Counted from the first letter of the stretch, positions 1-12,066 are shown. The stretch is 64,000 nt of DNA from Metellina segmentata (GCA_947359465.1 OX375879.1:93614078-93678077), one strand, 5' to 3'. Program-made: numbers and translations. Notes: generated from the letters alone by a model not told the origin.

Positions 1-1008
1 TTTCAACTACTGCTTCTAATACGACGTTCACTTGCGAAACAGTCCTTTACATTTTCTATCCACAAACAAAATAAATGACTGTAATAAAACTAAAGAAAAT
101 CAGAAGAATAGCTCCCAAAAAAGATAGAAAGAATCAATAGGAAGCATGTGAAAAACTCCACTATAATTTTTCCAACCGCGAATAGGGGAGACCACTCAAG
201 GTAATGGGCAGAGAAATGAATGCTTTGTTTCTGCTATTTCACATTTTAGCCTTGTTTCGTGAAACACAGGAATGTGCTTTTGAAGCACACAAGGCCTGCC
301 ATCCAGAACCAACATGAGAAATGTTCTAACAGTTCCCTTGCACGTAATCAGGTAAAATAAGGACTAGCTATACATGATCAAGTTATGCGACATACGTACA
401 CAGTGGAGGCGTTCAGTAATTGGGGAAAGTGGAGGTATGTAGTGGGGAAAGTTTTTATTTCTGAGATTAAGTATAGTGGAATATTTCTAAATTTGAATAG
501 GTACGCTTTATTATCACAGCATATCATATCACGCATATCAATAAGCGAGTGGGGAAGGAAACAATAAGGAAGTTATAGAACTGTATTACCTTTATGGTGG
601 TGTACAAGCGTTGGTGGTATATGGGTGATTCTCAAAATGTGGGAACACTAAATAATAGCTATAAGTAATTCTTAAAATTTTGAAATGTAGCATCAATACT
701 TTTTTAGTGTATTGTTTATAGGCCTAGAATACAATATATAATCATTCAAAAACAGGAACTGTTCTCCAAAATTACTAAAACAAAATATTTAATTTAAAGA
801 TCCGTAGGTTACAGATTTTTGACATTGCTTTCCTGTAGGATACAGATTTTGGACATTGGTGGCCTGTATGTTACACAACTTTGACATTTCCCAAAGTCTA
901 ACGACTTTCGAACATTGTGTTATTACATTTTTGTTACATTATTATTATTATTGTTGTTACATTACATTGTATCAGAAAACGAAAGTCAATTTGCACGTTA
1001 GAAAGCAA
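1..1008. other. AT-rich stretch, no gene recognised
   Basis: I see no coding frame with recognisable similarity on either strand, only scattered short frames and AT-rich simple sequence. A run of ATT/GTT trinucleotides sits near 940-965. Confidence 0.6.
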
Positions 1009-1072
1009 TCGTTAATTTGCGTATTTGAATGATATAAATATATTTATATAATTCAAATACGCAAATTAACGA
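1009..1072. repeat. 64-bp near-perfect palindrome
   Basis: Two perfect 22-bp arms (1009-1030 starting TCGTTAATTTGCG, and 1051-1072) flank a 20-bp AT centre that is itself self-complementary apart from the outermost pair, so the whole 64 bp can fold into a hairpin or cruciform. Related copies of CAGAAAACGAAAGT lie on either side (about 972 and 1101), suggesting a duplicated flank. No gene is attached to it. Confidence 0.85.
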
Positions 1073-1255
1073 ACGAGCAAAATAAAAAGCAGGGTATTCA
1101 ACCAGAAAACGAAAGTTAAAACTAACCATGCAAGCTCGATGAGAGCTGCAGACTGATTATAGATAGCTCTGCACAACAAGCAAACGATTATTAAAGAATT
1201 CAGTTATTCAAAATGGCGGATCTTGTGAATGTGTCGAGTGGATGGTCTCATAGTA

Positions 1256-1480
1256 TGGCCGCCTCGGTCTTCTGACATTACGCCACTCGACTTTTTCTTT
1301 TGGGGTTAGGTAAAAGATGTTGTGTACCGAACAAAAGTTAAAAGTATCGTGGAAATTGAAACAAAAAAAAAGACCCATACAGCTGTAGCTACTGTTGATC
1401 TTAGCATGCTGAAACGTTCGTGGATTGAATTGGAATATCGTTTTGATATTCTTCGTGCTAGGAAAGGATCTCATGTGTAA
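1256..1480 (+). pseudogene. Mariner-type transposase, C-terminal relic
   Basis: One frame runs from WPPRSSDITPLDFFFWG through VKDVVYRTKV to LKRSWIELEYRFDILRARKG and a TAA, with a single internal TAG just after FFWG. The pattern SPD(I/L)TPLDFFLWG...VYRTKV...W.EL.YR.D..R...G is characteristic of the C-terminal end of mariner-like DDE transposases common in arthropod genomes; the D of PLDF is the third catalytic aspartate. The first two catalytic aspartates are absent, so this is a dead 3' fragment. The terminal inverted repeats were not found. Confidence 0.8.
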
Positions 1481-3380
1481 ATTTACTAAGGTAGTAGAAA
1501 AAAGCTTTTTGAGTTATTCCATCTATTGTTGTAACTAGTTTTGCTGTAATCCTATTCTTGTTTTTTTTTTAATAATTTTTTTTTAGTGTTACTGATTTGT
1601 TTGGGACAAACTGTATATTAATGTCTACTAATAGGTATAAAAATATGACATCAGTCATTAGTTATAAATTGTCAATGCTTTAAAATTAGAGTAGATTTGA
1701 ATATTTTAAAATTATAATTTTGTTTTTCTAGATTTTCAAGTCATGGATTTGTTTAATTCTGTAAAGTTTTATTACTAATGCCAAAAATTTTGAGGTTGGT
1801 TGATTTTTGTGATATTTTAAATAATAAATATTTCCACATCATAATAAAAGGAAAACAAGATTATAAAATAAAAGTAACTTAATCCTTGAAAACTCCTGGA
1901 AAAATTATAATTCCTTTCGAATTAAAAAATTTATTCATAGGACATTACTTCCATACAGCAGAAATTAAAAATTAAAACAAATATTATTTTTTAAAAAGAA
2001 ACGAAATTCTTTACACTTTTATTGAGTTGCTACATCTCGTCCAAAATTAAGTAATGATCGAAGCCGTCTCCATTTGATATCGATCGTTACACGTTCCCGG
2101 AAACGTGCCTTGTAATGGTATTAATATTGTATCAGCTAAATTCACTTTATTTTTCGAAAAAAAAAACTATTAATCTGATGAAAAGAGATTATAATTTGTT
2201 TTATGTTTAGAGACATCGGCACCCTTGTAACATAAATTAAATCGGCAAAAAAAAACGGCATTTCGATCCTTACGTTATTTTGACATCGCATTTTTGAAAA
2301 TAAAAAAAGTACGTTTACGAAAAAGAAAACGCACAAAAACACATAAAAATGCTTAAAAATGTTATTTGAAAGACAAATAAATGCAGTTTAAAGTACCTAC
2401 AATACATATTTTGCTTCTATAGCGATCGTAGTTATATCGATCCTTACTCTTTGACATCGCGAAATGCTAGAATGCCTGTAGTTTTATTTGTTTGTTAATT
2501 CTTCAACATTTTAAACTAATGATGTCATCTGTTGATCAAAATAGTAAACAAACTATCGTTATGCTCTATTCATTTTTTTTCTGCAATTCTGGAAAACACA
2601 TTAGAATTTATTTTCTCGGTGATGTACTGATCAGTTAACATTTTAGATGTCAAAAATCCTACATTTTTAAATAAAGAATTTAATTTTTAGGATATTTACA
2701 CCAAACTGTTGTAATAAATCATACTAATTCTTGTCTCTGAACAGAACTTGAAACCCATTGAGAAAAATAAATTTATTTTAAGAATTAAATTTACTTGCTG
2801 CCAAAGCTTAAAATTATGAAATGTGTCTTGTACCCACCTTTTGAGAATTACCCATATACTAGCAATGACGTAATCCTTTATCTGCCTAACACGGTTTGTG
2901 CAAGAATATGGATGTAGACAATTTTCTCTGTTCGGAGCATAGACGTGAAACATACGTAATCTGAGCATTGACTATTGAAAGGAGCTTCAATTAGGAACAA
3001 CATATAGACTCGTAGTCATGTGACTGGCCGATTCATGAAATAGTTTATTTAGGTGGCCGATCTCTATGAAATAGTTTACATGGTTGGCCGATTTGGCTTC
3101 GTATCACTTCGTCGGACAATATAACTCCTTATTGCAGGGTAGAATGCAGGTAGAATGCGGGTTAGAATGCAGGTGTGAATGCTCATTTATATAGAGTGGT
3201 GACAAAAAGCTTGAAATCACCAGTCTACTATGCCACGTGGACCAATCTTATAATTAATTATTGGGTGGGTGCCTTCTCCCGTTCCCATGAACCAATCAGG
3301 TGATAAATGTTTGTTTATACCTGGCAGACGAAAGCAGTGTTGTTGTTGTTGTCGTGTCTATGCATACAGTACTAGTGCAA
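1481..3380. other. AT-rich stretch with two small tandem repeats
   Basis: No gene is recognised. About 3023-3115 holds three degenerate copies of a roughly 35-bp unit containing GGCCGAT and ATGAAATAGTTTA. About 3138-3182 holds an imperfect short tandem repeat of the type GTAGAATGCAGG. A GTT run at about 3340 follows the end of the neighbouring retrotransposon fragment and may be its simple-repeat tail. Confidence 0.5.
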
Positions 3381-3384
3381 AAGT

Positions 3385-3944
3385 TTAGAGTCCTCCAAAA
3401 GCCTTGGTGCCAAGATCTGCAAGTTCTGGAGCTCGATGGCTATGGAGGATTTCGATTGGGGGTGCTCCAAGTTGAAAGAGGGAACCGATAATGGCCTGGC
3501 AGTCAAAAACATGATCTGGAGTTAGTTGCGATTGGGGACAGTACCTGCAGATTGGATTGGATTTTATATTAGTTCGTGAAATCTTCATGCCTTTGAAATG
3601 TCCAGTACGTAGCCTAGCTATTGTAGAGGAGACGTTTCTTGGGCAGTTTAGATCGGGGATTGTTGCCTTGCTAAAATGTTGGTTGGAGATCCTTAGCCTG
3701 ACGACGAGGTGACTACTCGAGGTTGATCTTCGTCGCGTGCTTCCTTTGCAAGGGCATCTGCACATTCGTTCCCCTCAATTCCAACATAAGCTGGGATCCA
3801 CTGGAGAGTGAAAGGTATATTTAGTAAATGGAGAAGGGTATTAATTTCTTGCGTTATTGTTGTTTTACCATTATTTATGGCTTCGAGTGCTGATTTTGAG
3901 TCTGAGAAGATTACAATTTCGTTATTTGAGTCGTTTAGAGACAA
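3385..3944 (-). pseudogene. Non-LTR retrotransposon fragment: RNase H plus C-terminal zinc motif
   Basis: The upstream frame (3693-3944) shows an RNase HI core: IFSDSKSALEAI with the catalytic-type Asp of the SDS motif, then LQWIPAYVGIEGNECADALAKEA, the conserved final helix (the usual WIPAHVGI histidine is Tyr here). The next frame (3385-3765), reached by a one-base shift, carries RLRTGHFKGMKI and C-x2-C-x8-H-x4-C (CRYCPQSQLTPDHVFDC), as seen at the 3' end of arthropod jockey/I-type ORF2 proteins. Endonuclease and reverse transcriptase are missing, so this is a short, frameshifted 3' remnant. The altered His and the frameshift argue that it is inactive. Confidence 0.85.
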
Positions 3945-4467
3945 AAATCAGTCTAACGGTCAAGTTACTGCTAGTTTTGGCCATATAATTCTGGGAATAC
4001 AGAGGTTATTATTGCTCATTCTACTTTTATGTATCCGTTATGGTCAGGAGCAGATACGTCTGACTCACTGGCCTCTCCCTTACAATTAGCTGTCAGTAGT
4101 TCGCTCCTTGCAATACCTGAAAAAATCAGTGTTGGGGCATTAGAAATTTGCTTAATAGCTTAAGCAGTTTATCCCTTCAATTCTAACTAATCAGTGCATT
4201 GTTAAGCAAAAAAATTTACTAAGGATTTTATGAAGTTATAAATTTACAATGTATGTGTCTTTTCCCCAATTTAAAAATTTGTTCAATTCTAAATTTGACA
4301 GTAATTTGATCTTATGTTATCCTAAAGGAATTTTGAAATATTTATAAAGAAACAAATGAGATACTAGTTATAGAAAAAGAAAAAATGTGAAGTCGCGCTC
4401 GCGCAAAGAAAATGAAAAATATCACTGGTAAATTAATGTAATATGTTGGCTGGTAGGTATATATTTC

Positions 4468-4752
4468 AATTAACGTCACACTGGAGCTATACATTGGGCT
4501 ATTGGCGACGATCCGGGATCAAATCCGAAGGAAAAAAACTGAGGACAACACTACGTAATTTCGAACCACGGCCATGTGGCAAAGACACCTCACTTTCCTA
4601 ACTTCCCCACCACTCCAACGTGAGGACATTTGAGGCCTCAACAGATTCAACATGCACCTGCGCCTTTTGTACACGACGGTCTCTGGTTGAATTCGAACAC
4701 ACAACCCTCGTGTTGTTAATCCGTTGCTCTTCCAACGGAGCTACCGAGTCCC
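4468..4752 (-). mobile_element. SINE family 1 copy with variant tRNA head
   Basis: Read on the minus strand, this begins with a tRNA-like head (A box TAGCTCCGTTGG near 4735; B-box-like TGTTCGAATTC near 4690), continues into the body shared with the copy at 53685-54008, and ends with the family tail (GATCCCGGATCGTCG ... GACGTTAATTG) near 4470. The body and tail align with the other family-1 copies, but the tRNA head differs clearly from that at 53930-54008 and 48730-48810. No convincing target duplication is seen. Confidence 0.75.
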
Positions 4753-5145
4753 AGTAGGATGTGGGAATAAATTATAATTATGCTTTACTTTCGAAACTAT
4801 TTCATGTGCGGTTCAATGGAATATTGAATCACGTCAAAAGGGCCCACAGAACTATTTGAAATGATCATACCGAGTCTAACATCGATCTTTAATTAAATAG
4901 ATGGAGTATGTGGGCGGAATCGGTGATTTAAGAAGGGGAGGGTAGATTGCATTGGCTAGAGAACACTTCGGCCAGATGGCTATCGTAGTACAGACTAGTA
5001 TTTTCAATAAAGTCTTAATCTCTTAATCCTACGTTAACATTAATACTCATCAGGAGATCTTCAAACCAAGCAACTGTGAAGAACAAACTGAAGCTGAGAG
5101 CACACATGCTCTATCTATTTCATTAGAAGATCGATAGTCTACATG

Positions 5146-5580
5146 TTTCTTATGCCTACACTGGCAGACCAAAGGAGTGCCAGGCCCGTCGAAGACTGCA
5201 AGAGGCGGGTGCGCCTTCCATGTAAGTGAGTCCCATTGGGAGGAAGCCCGACTTTGCTCGACATTCATGACACATCCGTTTTACAGGAAGGTCCCTTTCA
5301 TACATCCATTCACTAACACATATCGTAATTTAGATCCCAATAAGAGGCCGATAAACCCCTGATCAGGTACCCTCAGAGGTATTGATTTGGTATGGGAACA
5401 TGGGGGACTTTGTGACCACGACCTATTTAACGTGCCCCAGCCACCATTACTGAACACGACGGTCTTTAGTCAAGTCGAAGCGCCGATCCCGCAATCATCA
5501 GAATTGCAGGTTCCGCCGAGGACAGAACCCACAACCCTTCTGATGCGAGCCCGACGCTCTACTGACTGAGTTACCGCGGC
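5146..5580 (-). mobile_element. SINE family 2, full-length copy with 15-bp target duplication
   Basis: The head on the minus strand starts GCCGCGGTAACTCAGTCAG, a canonical A box, followed by GGGTTCTGTCC, a decayed B box. The body contains a conserved stretch around CCCCCATGTTCCCATACC and GGTACCTGATCAGG and closes with GGCATAAGAAACATG. Perfect 15-bp direct repeats TCGATAGTCTACATG flank it (5131-5145 and 5581-5595), defining the insertion exactly. Copies at 39177-39622 and 32972-33320 align along its length. A short open frame inside it is repeated in the 39-kb copy but is simply SINE body. Confidence 0.9.
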
Positions 5581-5595
5581 TCGATAGTCTACATG

Positions 5596-6990
5596 ATTAC
5601 GTCAGATAGCTTTTCGTGACATAAAGGAATCTGCACATTAATTATATGGGTAGTGGCCCATATGAGTGAATTAATCAATTGCAATGTAGATGTGTTAGGA
5701 CAACATGAAAACCAAATGTTGACTTTCAACGATTGTAAGGATCAAAGAGATTTTTCTCCTCCTTTATTTTCTTTGACTTCCAATTGACTTTAGATTGCTG
5801 ATAGAAAAATTGTGTGTTTAGTTTTGAAGGAATATACCAAAGCTGTCTAAACAGAAGTGACTTCACAGACACATTTCGTGAGCAAACGGAGATGCAATTC
5901 CAGCTCTTTATATTTTATTTGAACAAATGAATATAACTACACTGCTATGAGGTACTAATTAATCTTTCTCTCTCTCTCTCTTTTGCGCTAATCTTTTCAG
6001 TCTCCTAGTAAATGTAAAAGAAATACAATTTTGTAGAATATTACTTTCTCCAGCTATGAGTTTTTAGGAAGAGCTTTCACTCTGATACTGCTTCTGAAGT
6101 ATCTATATCAGAGAGAGAGAGAGAGAGTTTTCAGCTCACAGTAAATACATACTCATTTTTAACGTATTTTTCAGGTAAAACAATTTATTTTGTGAGGTAG
6201 GCCACTGTTGCTCTGACAGCCTCATATATAAACAGATAGGTTATCATACATTATACTCCAAATTCAAAGTAAAGAAAGAGATTTCGCTTACAATAAAATC
6301 AAGAAACATATTTGATACATACCTTGAACTGTATATTAGTGACAATTATATCTGACACTCAAAATTTCGATTACCCGACGTCTGGAATTTGGCAAGCGTT
6401 ACCTGGATTTCAAAAGGAATTTTAAACTGTCAGGATTTTTCAAAGAAATTAATTCAATCCAAATGTTGCATAGCTTAAATTAATTTGTGTGTAAAAAATG
6501 TCTTGTGGCATTTTGCGGATTTGTTTCCGTCAAGTAGATTTTTCATTAAATAAGCATTCTTTTTTTTTATAGTGATTCTATTTCTTGTTAGTAACAAAGG
6601 TAACCAAAGCAATTTTTTAATAAGGCCCCATCTATTTGGCAGTTATTGCCTCGAGTTTTCCTGACATAAAGAATTACATTTGAAATTAAAAAAATTTCCA
6701 TTTTTGAGGCTGGTACCCCAAGTCACTTAGGATTATCTTCCGATAATAAAGTACCGGAGCTAGAGCACCCTGCACTAGCGTCATGTTTTGTCGGAAAACA
6801 TCTTATATTGTATGATATGGACTAGGTGGGTGGATTGGAATAAAGAAATAAATTGAATACACGCGTTTTTTGTTATTTATTCAATGTATGGTACAGAATG
6901 TCTACCGATTTGCAAAATTTTATTAAAGACTGGGCAATGATAATCAATCTAACACAACCAAGCTCATTGCTATAGGACTTCTCGAAATGG
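5596..6990. other. No gene recognised; paired CT and GA tracts
   Basis: A (CT)n tract near 5967-5984 and a (GA)n tract near 6110-6127 are complementary and could pair. AATAAA hexamers on the minus strand near 6840-6920 lie downstream of the small open frame at 6998-7141. Confidence 0.45.
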
Positions 6991-6997
6991 CCACTCT

Positions 6998-7141
6998 CTA
7001 ATGGTCCTTGAGAACTTTAAAACTCAGTTCGATTTCGTTAGCAATTTCCATTAGTTCCTTCTCGTTGGCTACATCCATAGCGGCTGCAGATGACAGTGTA
7101 GCTCTCGGTTCAATAACCAATCGGTGCTGTTCAAGCGCCAT
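6998..7141 (-). CDS. Small open frame, hypothetical, possibly a terminal exon
   Basis: A 47-codon frame starts in good initiation context (AAAATGG) directly after an in-frame TGA and ends with TAG; a minus-strand AATAAA lies about 80 bp further on. Base composition is less AT-rich than the surroundings, and the peptide is polar and acidic (ANEKELMEIANEIELSF). I do not recognise a family. It may be a genuine micro-ORF, the last exon of a longer gene, or chance. No splice structure upstream is convincing. Confidence 0.25.
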   Translation of the reverse strand: MALEQHRLVIEPRATLSSAAAMDVANEKELMEIANEIELSFKVLKDH

Positions 7142-7554
7142 TTTTCAGCCGCTGCCGTGACGCCCGGCCTATGTCATGGCTGCCTTTTTGGATTCCCCAG
7201 ATCTTCCTCTTAAGTTTGCTGTCCTTTCCTGTACTCTTTCTGCTTCATAATGGCAAAATGTTTAAAAGCTTATGAAATTTTTAAAAAATTTGGCATTTTG
7301 ATTCTTTTTTTTTTTTTAGTGTTGTCTCAGATGTATTTAATATTACTATTTATTCCTATTCTATAGGTAAACAGCTACAAAGAAAACAGAACCTAGCTTG
7401 ATGTGTTAACTCGTCGGGAAACAGAGCTATACAAATTCAGTGCACTTGCAACATCGCGCTGGCTACCTTAATTTGGCAGCCATCTTGTTCGTGGTTATGT
7501 CGTCATCAGAAATTTCGAGAATGTTATTTTAGATTTGTGTTATTTTCTTTATCC

Positions 7555-8110
7555 CAGGGATTCCAAACCGGTGGTACGCGGCAACGTTTTAGATGTAACG
7601 CAAGGATGATACGAACGACCCAAATATTCTACGAAGTTTGTTCGATTTTTCAGTATGTACAATTTAAAATACGTTATGTTATTTCTTATGTCATTTGTAA
7701 CTAGTTACTTGTGCAAGAGTGGTTTTTCTGAACTTTTGTGTATAAAAAAATATATAGAAACAGAGTGCGTTGAAGAGGACTTAAGAATAAAGTTAAGCTC
7801 TATTGCTCCTGATATTGATATTTAAAATAAAAGACAAACAACAAGTTTCGCACTAAAAATTCATTTTTGATTTTGTTAATCTTTGTTTGCTTAGTTTGTA
7901 CAAATTATTTAAAATTAGTTGTTTTTAGACCTGTGAGTAAAAAATAAAACTGTAATTTTCAATAACCGTTTTAGTTTTCCATTTATTAAGCCATTGGGCA
8001 CTTTTCTGACATTTGATATATGTTTCTAAAAAAATACAAGACTGGTGGTACGCCAAAAATTTCAAAAAATTTCAAGTGATACGCAGTTATTAAAAGGTGG
8101 GGAACACCTA
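7555..8110 (+). mobile_element. hAT element, internally deleted, with transposase tail
   Basis: The left end CAGGGATTCCAAACCGG and the inverted right end (reading TAGGTGTTCCCCACC) are degenerate inverted repeats. The flanking octamers CTTTATCC (7547-7554) and CTCTATTC (8111-8118) match at 6 of 8 positions, fitting the 8-bp duplication of hAT elements. Inside, 7697-7825 encodes the hAT C-terminal dimerisation segment (YLCKSGFSELL ... EEDLRIKLSSIAPDI, then stop), of the ZBED5/FAM200/SCAND3-like type. Everything upstream of that segment, including the catalytic core, is deleted, so the element is non-autonomous. Confidence 0.75.
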
Positions 8111-8530
8111 CTCTATTCGATGATATAGTTAGATTTGCTAGATCTCTTAAATTATAAAAGTTTTTAAGCAAACGTCTAGTAGTCATAAGATCGTGATAAT
8201 CATTCCATAGTATTGACCTTCCTCGTAAGACGTTTTCCGTAAAAAACACTTGCATCTTCAAACTGAATAATGTTTAAAAAATATCGACATAAAAAAGTTA
8301 TTGATCTCGAATTAAATACAACTTCTTGTGAATTTTATAAAACATCGTAGGATGTGTTAACGCCTCATTCCAAATTGTAAAATAATTGTATTTAATTGAT
8401 GTTCGTTTCTGTAATCACATCCAATATTTCATGTTTTTAATCGTTTCAGAATTCACGCATTGTCATCTATCGATGTTCATTTACTGGAATAAGTTGCTAC
8501 TAGAATACAATAACAACTGTTCTTGTAACC

Positions 8531-9762
8531 CAGTGTTTCCCAAACTTTTGACGTATGTGTACCCTTCTATAATTTTTGTAACGCTGAGTACCCCTCGTCA
8601 ACAAAAAGGATGTATTTTAATAACAATCAAAATGGGTTTTTTTTCTTCTTTTTTTGTGACATACACAAAATAATAAGAAAAGAGAAAAAAAATTATTCAT
8701 AATAAAATATAAATAAAAGTTATATCATAAATAACATTTATTTGGATGAATGAGAAGGATGAAATTGTTTGTGCTGAGATAACAGATCGGCATAATTTGG
8801 TTCCCTGGTTGTTAATTTTAATCTGAGATGTGGTTCCACGTCCAGTAGTCTGTTCCATTTTTTAAACTTAATGTCTACAAATGCTGAAAAAGCAACTTCA
8901 CATAAATATAAAGTTGGAAAAGGCAAGATGTATTTTAGAATTTTTTCTGTTAAAACCGGATACATAAGTTACATTTGTAACCAGAAAGATGTTAAAGTAC
9001 TCTCCTTATGTTTATTTTTCAAGAATCCGTCTGAAGCCAATTCCAACAATTGCTCTTCTTCCGCATGCGACAAATCTTCTGGCATGGATGTTGTGTTAAT
9101 GTTAAACGGATATCTTATCCATTCAATATTTTTGGTTAAATCAGGGAAATAGTTTTTCAAGCCCACTTGCAAACTCTCCAAATGCTGTGTTATGCATTTC
9201 AGAGTACCAGCATCAATTTTAGTAGTCGAACGTGTTATAAACTCATGAAGAGAGGGAAACGAGTCTACTTCTCCATTACCAACTCTCTTTTGCCATAACT
9301 TTAGTTTTGCGATGGCAGCGTTCACTTTATCTTGAATGTTAAACAATGAAATTTCTTTGCCTTGTAACGCTATGTGTCTGTGAAATCAAATGACAACAGC
9401 TGCCCACGAAGCGCGCGAATAAAATTAAAAAGGTTGGGTCCAAACATCCGGTAACGATAAGAGACTACTAGAGTTAGCAGATTTCTACCCTTTCTACGAG
9501 AGGAGTGGGGAACGGTTGCGTCCGACGGAGGGTTAACGAAGTAAGTTGTTTCTGTAACAAAGTTTGGTATATTTGCGCCGTGTCACTCCGGACCATCTCA
9601 CGCCTCACAAGACTGCCTTGACTTGACTCATGAGAACGTAGAATTAGGCGCAGCTAAGCACAGTGTAGTGCATATCCCCTCCAAACTCCGGTGCAACGCG
9701 TACCCCCACCAAACTCTTCCCGTACCCATGGGGGTACGCGTACCACACTTTGGGAAACACTG
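8531..9762 (-). mobile_element. hAT element with exact ends and 8-bp target duplication
   Basis: Both ends read CAGTGTTTCCCAAA inward (8531-8544 and the complement of 9749-9762). The flanking octamers TTGTAACC (8523-8530) and TTGTAACT (9763-9770) match at 7 of 8 positions. The element is 1232 bp and encodes only the C-terminal part of a hAT transposase on the minus strand. It lies about 400 bp from another hAT derivative of opposite orientation whose ends differ, so the two are independent insertions. Confidence 0.9.
8738..9346 (-). pseudogene. hAT transposase C-terminal part (ZBED5/FAM200-like)
   Basis: Two frames in succession, with the break near 8966, encode first a region with KLKLWQKRV ... 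FPSLHEFI ... WIRYPFNIN and then YPVLTEKILKYILPFPTLYLCEVAFSA followed by LLDVEPHLRLKLTTREPNY. This order, with the LPFPTLYLCE.AFS dimerisation helix, is typical of vertebrate and arthropod hAT-derived proteins of the ZBED5/FAM200 group. The BED finger and the catalytic Asp regions are absent. The frame break makes it a pseudogene. Confidence 0.88.
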
Positions 9763-9884
9763 TTGTAACTCATCGCACTAACATAATGGGGATAGTCCGT
9801 GTAGTATCTATCAGATACAATACCCTACAAAAATGAACCGGACAGCAAGATGTGATGGTATAAGGGAAATAATACATGCTTTAA

Positions 9885-10390
9885 TAGGGGGATGATCCCC
9901 CCACGTGCTACAATTACACTAGTTACTATTCTGGGCATACTTTTAACAAGGTTTTGGTACACAGCTATGGGTATTTGTGTCCATTCCTATGCAAGAAAGT
10001 GGCCAGCTCAGCTGTAGATTTCGGACGTGGCTCCCTGGTCAGTAAGCGTAGCTCTAACTGGTCTCACCAATGTTCTATGGGGTTTAGGTCGATACTCTGG
10101 GCAGGCCAGGGAAGACGTTTTACATCCATATCTCGATACCACTGCTTGACATAGGCTGCAACATGACATGCAGCGTTGTCGTCCTGGAAGTAACATTCGT
10201 CCATTCCATAAAATTGCCAGAGCGTAGGAAGAACTTGAATGTCCAAAATATTCACATGTATGCGTCGGCGTTCAATTTACCGGGAACAACATGTAAAGGT
10301 CCCTGGCCATTCCACGAAAAAACACTCCCAAACAAGCAGTCGGATTTTATGCAAATCGGCTGGCGTCCGGTCCATTATTGGAGGGTAGTG
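9885..10390 (-). pseudogene. Tc1-like transposase, degraded C-terminal half
   Basis: On the minus strand, SVFSWNGQGPLHVV and NADAYM are followed, after a one-base shift, by NILDIQVLPTLWQFYG, then FQDDNAACHVA with the second catalytic Asp, then LPWPAQSIDLNPIEHW with the third acidic residue (E of PIEH, as in DD34E Tc1 enzymes). After another shift the sequence ends with KSMPRIV ... ARGGI. This is the standard order of a Tc1-family enzyme with its N-terminal DNA-binding region missing. Terminal repeats were not identified; the right end of a hAT element is 120 bp away. Confidence 0.88.
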
Positions 10391-10569
10391 AATATTTTCA
10401 ATAAAGTTGTGTTTGTAGCTACATCGCATTTTCTTCACTCAAATAATATCGCATCGCATTCATCACCAGGATTTAAAAAGAATAGGATTGTTAAAACACG
10501 AATATTGGTGGCATCTTATAATTTGGAGGTAATAAGGAACGGAACTCTTTCATACTGTTAAAAACCGAC

Positions 10570-12000
10570 AAGTTAAGCAAATAGAAATGAAGAAAACAAT
10601 CTCCAAGGTAACAACATTTTTATTTTAAAGAAAACATAAGAAATTGATTGAAATAACGACATAATAGCGAAATTGAACAAATTATCACAGTTATATACGC
10701 TACCTGATCAGTCAGCGTTTTCAGAGTTGAGAAACTTTTCTTGACGTCATAGCACCGATTCGCCAGCTGAAGCATACGTTCTCTTCAGACGTCTTGATTA
10801 GCGCTTGATTAACCCTGTCAAATCTGTCATATGTGTTCATGAGTATTAACTATCGTGAGCTCACCACAGTTTACCTCTTAAATGGAATAACATTGTTTCT
10901 AACTGTCGATTACTACAATTTGCTTTTCTCAACTCCATAATTAATTGTATTTCAGTTGGAACCATTCGTTATATCTAACGCTTAACTCTTTTCTAAACTG
11001 GGTGTTTTTAAAGGCAGTAAAATAATCATCAAAATTGTATATAAGTCGTAAGTGTTTTATTTGTACTTTACGAAATAAAGCATTGTTCTAACCATTCATA
11101 TACCATTGTCCACAAGAACTCTTAGTCGAAACTCAATTTTTATATCTATGTAAATTTACTTTTTATAATAAAAACTGAATATTTTAAAGCAATAAAAGTC
11201 GAAAAGACCGAATTGAAGAAACAAACTCTAAAAAGCGGGGAAAAAATGACAGAACTTCGAGTTTTTTCAATCAAAATTTATGGAACACAGTGACTTAAAA
11301 ACGATGACACGTGCACTGACTGTAAAAGCTATGTACCTATTGAAGAAGCTAAAAGTACAGATATTTTCATGTTTCAAATAGGATTATGTTTAGAACCCTG
11401 AAGGAAGAAGAGTTTTTCCTATTTCCTTCCCAAGTTGCAGCGTGTAAACAAAACGAAAATTTCTCCAGAAGAAAATAGTCTCACAACCCCTATTTTTCAA
11501 GTTTTCTTTTTATTAGAAGATTTTTTGCTTGCGTTTTCTTTTACTTGAAATTCAGGGCTCCGAGAGAAAGGTTGCACTCTTTTTGTTTATTAAAGTCATA
11601 AAGTCCATTTGCGATTTTCTTTTTCACGGATAACACTTTTATGTGTGCTACGCAATGATTTTTCTTGCATTACTGAAATAATAGTTTGATTTTGAGATAC
11701 ATAATTATGGAAGTAATTTACTTTCAATTTAATCTTTCCACACTAAAACTGAAGTTACGATATCTTTGCAAATAAATCAAAATGTATTTATCTATTACCC
11801 CACAACAGAATATTTTATGTGAAGTTTAATAAGTTAATGAGTGTTGATTTGAAATCACCTTAAGGAACAATTATTTACATCTGAATATTTTGAAAGTATG
11901 TATCAGCAAATTAATTAAAAATAATGGAGAATTTGAATTTTTAGTCCATGAATCTACTTTGTTAACTTAAAGGTATTTTATCCAAACCTCCCCTGTTTAC
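10570..12000. other. AT-rich stretch, nothing recognised
   Basis: No frame, repeat or RNA gene is evident. One TGACGTCA octamer occurs near 10743. Confidence 0.5.
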
Positions 12001-12002
12001 AC

Positions 12003-12066
12003 TTAGGGATTACCCCGAACCATCACCAATAGTCCGTTGTGTTACTCCAGTGTGACGTTAATTCAA
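12003..12066 (+). mobile_element. SINE family 1, tail fragment
   Basis: Only the tail of the family is present, ending CCAGTGTGACGTTAATTCAAC after CAATAGTCCGTTGTG. It aligns with the tails at 4468, 53690, 59900 and 60160. The remainder of the SINE is not recognisable. Confidence 0.75.

Noticed and set aside
4680..4752. tRNA gene on the minus strand
   Set aside because: A and B boxes are present, but anticodon and acceptor stems do not pair, and the sequence continues into the SINE body.
5387..5569. 60-codon frame (MVWEHGGLCDHDLF...) repeated at 39188-39370
   Set aside because: Both lie wholly inside SINE family 2 copies bounded by target duplications; the conservation reflects the SINE, not a protein.
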